Assembly (NCBI RefSeq): GCF_005768555.2
Contig: NZ_VCHX02000038.1
Coordinates: 1-45,774, forward strand
DNA: 45,774 nucleotides
DNA from: Streptomyces sporangiiformans
Lineage (GTDB): Bacteria > Actinomycetota > Actinomycetes > Streptomycetales > Streptomycetaceae
Direction of reading: 5' to 3'
The number at the start of each line of letters is the position of its first letter. Position 1 is the first letter of the stretch. Under the pieces are notes generated by a model, which saw only the letters and a program-made list of their open reading frames with translations, was not told the origin of the DNA and searched no databases. Shown in pieces: positions 43,963 to 45,774 of this stretch. The position numbers and the translations under genes are program-made.

Positions 43963-45052
43963 CCGCAGGCTCATCAGACAGCCCCGGGAGCTTGATGTGT
44001 GCGGCGAGAGGCAGGTGATCGCTGCCGGTCGCCGGGAGTGTCCATACCTCGGTGACAGTGGTCCCGCGGCCCATGACCTGGTCGATTCTGGCGACGGGGA
44101 AGGCTCTGGGCCAGCTGAACTCGAACTCTTCGTCCGAGGAGCTCAGTTGTGAGGTGATGGGCGACAGGCCACGGTCCTTGGTCGTTCCGTTGAGATCGCC
44201 CATCAGGAGCACATGGGCCGTCTTGTCCGCCGTGATCGCGTCGCCCAGCAGCGCCGCGCTCTCGTCGCGCCATTGTGCGTCGAATCCGTTGCTCGGCCTG
44301 ATGCGGACCGAGGGCAGATGCGCCACGTATACGGCGATGTCGCGCCGCGGATCGATGCGTACGGTTGCCCGCAGGCCACGGCTCCAGTCGCGCTGTATCG
44401 CCCTGGGCCTGATGTCCATCACCTCGGTTTCCACCAGCGGATACCGCGACCAGAGCCCGACGGTGCCCATGACCGCGTGGTGCGGGTATCGGCTCCTGAA
44501 CGTGGCCTTGTAGACCGCGACGGCGGGACCGGTCAGTTCTTCGAGGGCTATGAGGTCCGGTCCGGCGTCGATGATGGTGCGTGCGGTCGCTGACGGGTTG
44601 TCGTTCTCGTCGCTCACGTTGTGCTGCACCACTGTCAGGTCGTGTTCCACGGATCCCTGGGGCAGCAGGGAGGGGCCGTATTGGGCCGCCCAGACCGCTG
44701 CGGCCGCCAGGAGCGCGAGCAGCGCGGTTGCCGATCGGCGCAGGACGCCGAGGGGTAGCAGAATCGGGATCGCAAGTCCGAGCCAGGGAAGGAAGTTCTC
44801 GATCAGGCTGCCCAGGTTGCCGAGGGAGTTGGGCACGGCGGAAGGGAACAACAGGACGGACGCGGACAGCAGCGCGCAGATTCCGGGAAGGCGCCCGCGT
44901 GTCCATGTCGTTTGCCCGTTCGCGTCCCTCCTCCAGTTCTCCCTTCGGAAGGGGCTGTTGTACTGCGGGCTGTGCCTGGGCCGACGTCGGCTGTCGCTGG
45001 GGTCCTCTTCTTGATGGCCGCCTCCTTCGTTCTCCGACGCGCCACTGCCCAC
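43949..45052 (-). CDS. Membrane-anchored endonuclease/exonuclease/phosphatase-family protein
   Basis: About three membrane helices (GICALLSASVLLFPSAV, FLPWLGLAIPILLPLGVL, ALLALLAAAAVWAAQYG) are followed by an EEP domain. Catalytic marks are VQHNVSDEN, LIALEELTG (Glu), YVAHLPS, LLMGDLNGTTKD (Asp, Asn) and GSDHLPLAAH (Asp, His). It probably hydrolyses a phosphodiester outside the cell. Start is uncertain: GTG 45050-45052 is the best in-frame choice but has no clear ribosome site. The alternative frame (45045, MARRRTKEAA) would need a frameshift to join, so an N-terminal lesion is possible. Confidence 0.75.
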   Translation of the reverse strand: MGSGASENEGGGHQEEDPSDSRRRPRHSPQYNSPFRRENWRRDANGQTTWTRGRLPGICALLSASVLLFPSAVPNSLGNLGSLIENFLPWLGLAIPILLPLGVLRRSATALLALLAAAAVWAAQYGPSLLPQGSVEHDLTVVQHNVSDENDNPSATARTIIDAGPDLIALEELTGPAVAVYKATFRSRYPHHAVMGTVGLWSRYPLVETEVMDIRPRAIQRDWSRGLRATVRIDPRRDIAVYVAHLPSVRIRPSNGFDAQWRDESAALLGDAITADKTAHVLLMGDLNGTTKDRGLSPITSQLSSSDEEFEFSWPRAFPVARIDQVMGRGTTVTEVWTLPATGSDHLPLAAHIKLPGLSDEPAVTQR

Positions 45053-45093
45053 CCGTGGTTCCGACGTGCGCGGCAACCGGCGGCGCGGTTTCT

Positions 45094-45637
45094 TCACGGC
45101 GCGATCCGGATCCGGGCGGCGGGAAGGTTGTCGAGGATCGCCGCAACTGTTTGTTCCGGAGTCTGCTCCGAGCTGTCCAGCCAGAGCCCGATGCGCGGCG
45201 TCTCCTCGCGGAGGGCTTGGTCGAGGGCTTCGATGGTCCAGGCGCCGTATCCAGTCTTCGGCCGCAGGCGTTCCCTGGTCTGCACGGCTGCCGGGGTTGG
45301 GGCGAGAACGATGACATACAGCGGGCGAGTGTTCACGGCGGTGACGTACTCGTCCAGGTCCGTCCCGAGGATGACGTCCTGCACAACGGCGGTCCATCCG
45401 TCGCGCGCGTATTCGTCGGCCACCATTGCGGACAACCGGTAACGAAGCCGCAGTTGGGCCGTGGCTTCGGCAGTTGTCTCGGGCAGCAGCTCCTGCCTGC
45501 CGGACACGATCATCCGGCGGAAGGCGTCACCACGCACATGCGCCGCCCGAGGCAGCCGCGCGGCCAGCATGCTCGCGACGGTGGATTTCCCCGACGCCAG
45601 TGATCAGAACGACGGCGGAACCCAACTCAGCGCTCAT
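45094..45637 (-). pseudogene. P-loop kinase (AAA/CPT-like), frameshifted in the P-loop
   Basis: From ATG 45635-45637, with GGAGAGG upstream, the frame reads MSAELGSAVVLITGVG and then goes out of frame. The rest continues in the frame ending at 45094: GKSTVASMLAARLP, then AAHVRGDAFRRMIVSGR, then VVQDVILGTDLDEYV, then KTGYGAWTIEALDQAL. Relatives have ITGV-x-A-x-GKST; here ITGV runs directly into GKST with the wrong number of bases. An 8-bp deletion between two CGTCG-type repeats would explain it. The nucleotide site is destroyed. Homologues resemble chloramphenicol phosphotransferase-type small kinases. Confidence 0.75.
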
Positions 45638-45698
45638 ACGGACCTCTCCGCCGGAAACAGAATGGGACGACCCTATGGGCACACCGCACTAAGAGGCC

Positions 45699-45774
45699 CT
45701 AACAAAGCCGTTGGACGTGGCGGTGGGTGATCAGGCAGATGGCGAGGCCGAGGAAGGCTTCGTGGATGTCGTCG
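45699..45774 (-). mobile_element. IS5-type transposase, C-terminal end at window edge
   Basis: The last 25 codons, ending in TAG at 45699-45701, read DDIHEAFLGLAICLITHRHV and QRLC, the standard close of a Streptomyces IS5-family transposase. The rest lies outside the window. The element's end should be within the next 30 bp (CTAAGAGGCC at 45690-45699). Confidence 0.75.

Noticed and set aside
45690..45774. Chromosome telomere at the right edge
   Set aside because: The sequence is the end of an IS5-type transposase, not a run of telomeric palindromes.

Overview
High-GC actinobacterial DNA, almost certainly Streptomyces. The strongest marker is an intact tap-tpg operon (37187-39950), which encodes the telomere-associated protein and the terminal protein of linear Streptomyces replicons. 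The window is therefore best read as subtelomeric chromosome arm (or linear plasmid) DNA. This fits the mix of intact accessory genes with many freshly broken genes and scraps of mobile elements. No tRNA, rRNA, CRISPR array or telomeric end is visible.

Layout. 1-6.6 kb is a decay zone: a glyoxalase-fold gene cut by the window edge, a frameshifted IS481 transposase, a serine-recombinase scrap, a broken O-methyltransferase, a RarA-like ATPase whose C-terminus is deleted and frameshifted, an intact DUF488 gene, and broken asparaginase-like and PhzF-like genes. 6.6-9.0 kb holds a MerR/TipA regulator coupled to a VOC gene behind a MerR-type promoter. It also holds a frameshifted alpha/beta hydrolase behind a WblC/WhiB7-like promoter, a 19-codon leader ORF and an antiterminator/terminator pair. 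9.6-11.7 kb is an NAD+-dependent DNA ligase. 11.9-17.1 kb is a complete urease operon on the minus strand (ureAB fusion, ureC, ureF, ureG, ureD; no ureE) with an unusual Cys-rich linker and an enlarged alpha subunit.

17.8-21.8 kb carries an SDR gene and the remains of a xanthine dehydrogenase operon: xdhC with an in-frame TAG, and a molybdenum subunit cut at its N-terminus and joined to a scrap of ATP-dependent DNA ligase. 21.8-28.7 kb has a VOC protein, an APH-type kinase, a DUF3592 membrane protein, a divergent XRE regulator/SDR pair with its promoter duplicated 1624 bp downstream, a tautomerase with paired operators, Tn3 and integrase remnants, and a TIGR03086 protein. 28.8-35.3 kb has a glycosyltransferase, a methyltransferase behind a promoter that fires into a terminator containing a five-codon leaderless ORF, a GlxA-type regulator facing an MFS pump, an IS5 scrap, a DUF2238 membrane protein and a secreted protein. 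35.4-40.0 kb has an AlkZ-like DNA glycosylase and tpg/tap. 40.2-45.8 kb has an AhpD-like protein, a DsbA-fold protein, a DHA2 pump, a PNPOx-family protein, a membrane-anchored EEP phosphatase, a frameshifted P-loop kinase and the edge of an IS5-type element.

Functional threads: linear replicon maintenance and DNA repair (tap, tpg, ligA, AlkZ-like, degraded rarA), nitrogen release (urease, degraded purine oxidation and asparaginase-like genes), and stress or drug response (two pumps, two translation-coupled attenuator candidates, a MerR/TipA sensor). All functional names come from reading the translated sequence and recalling families; no search was run.
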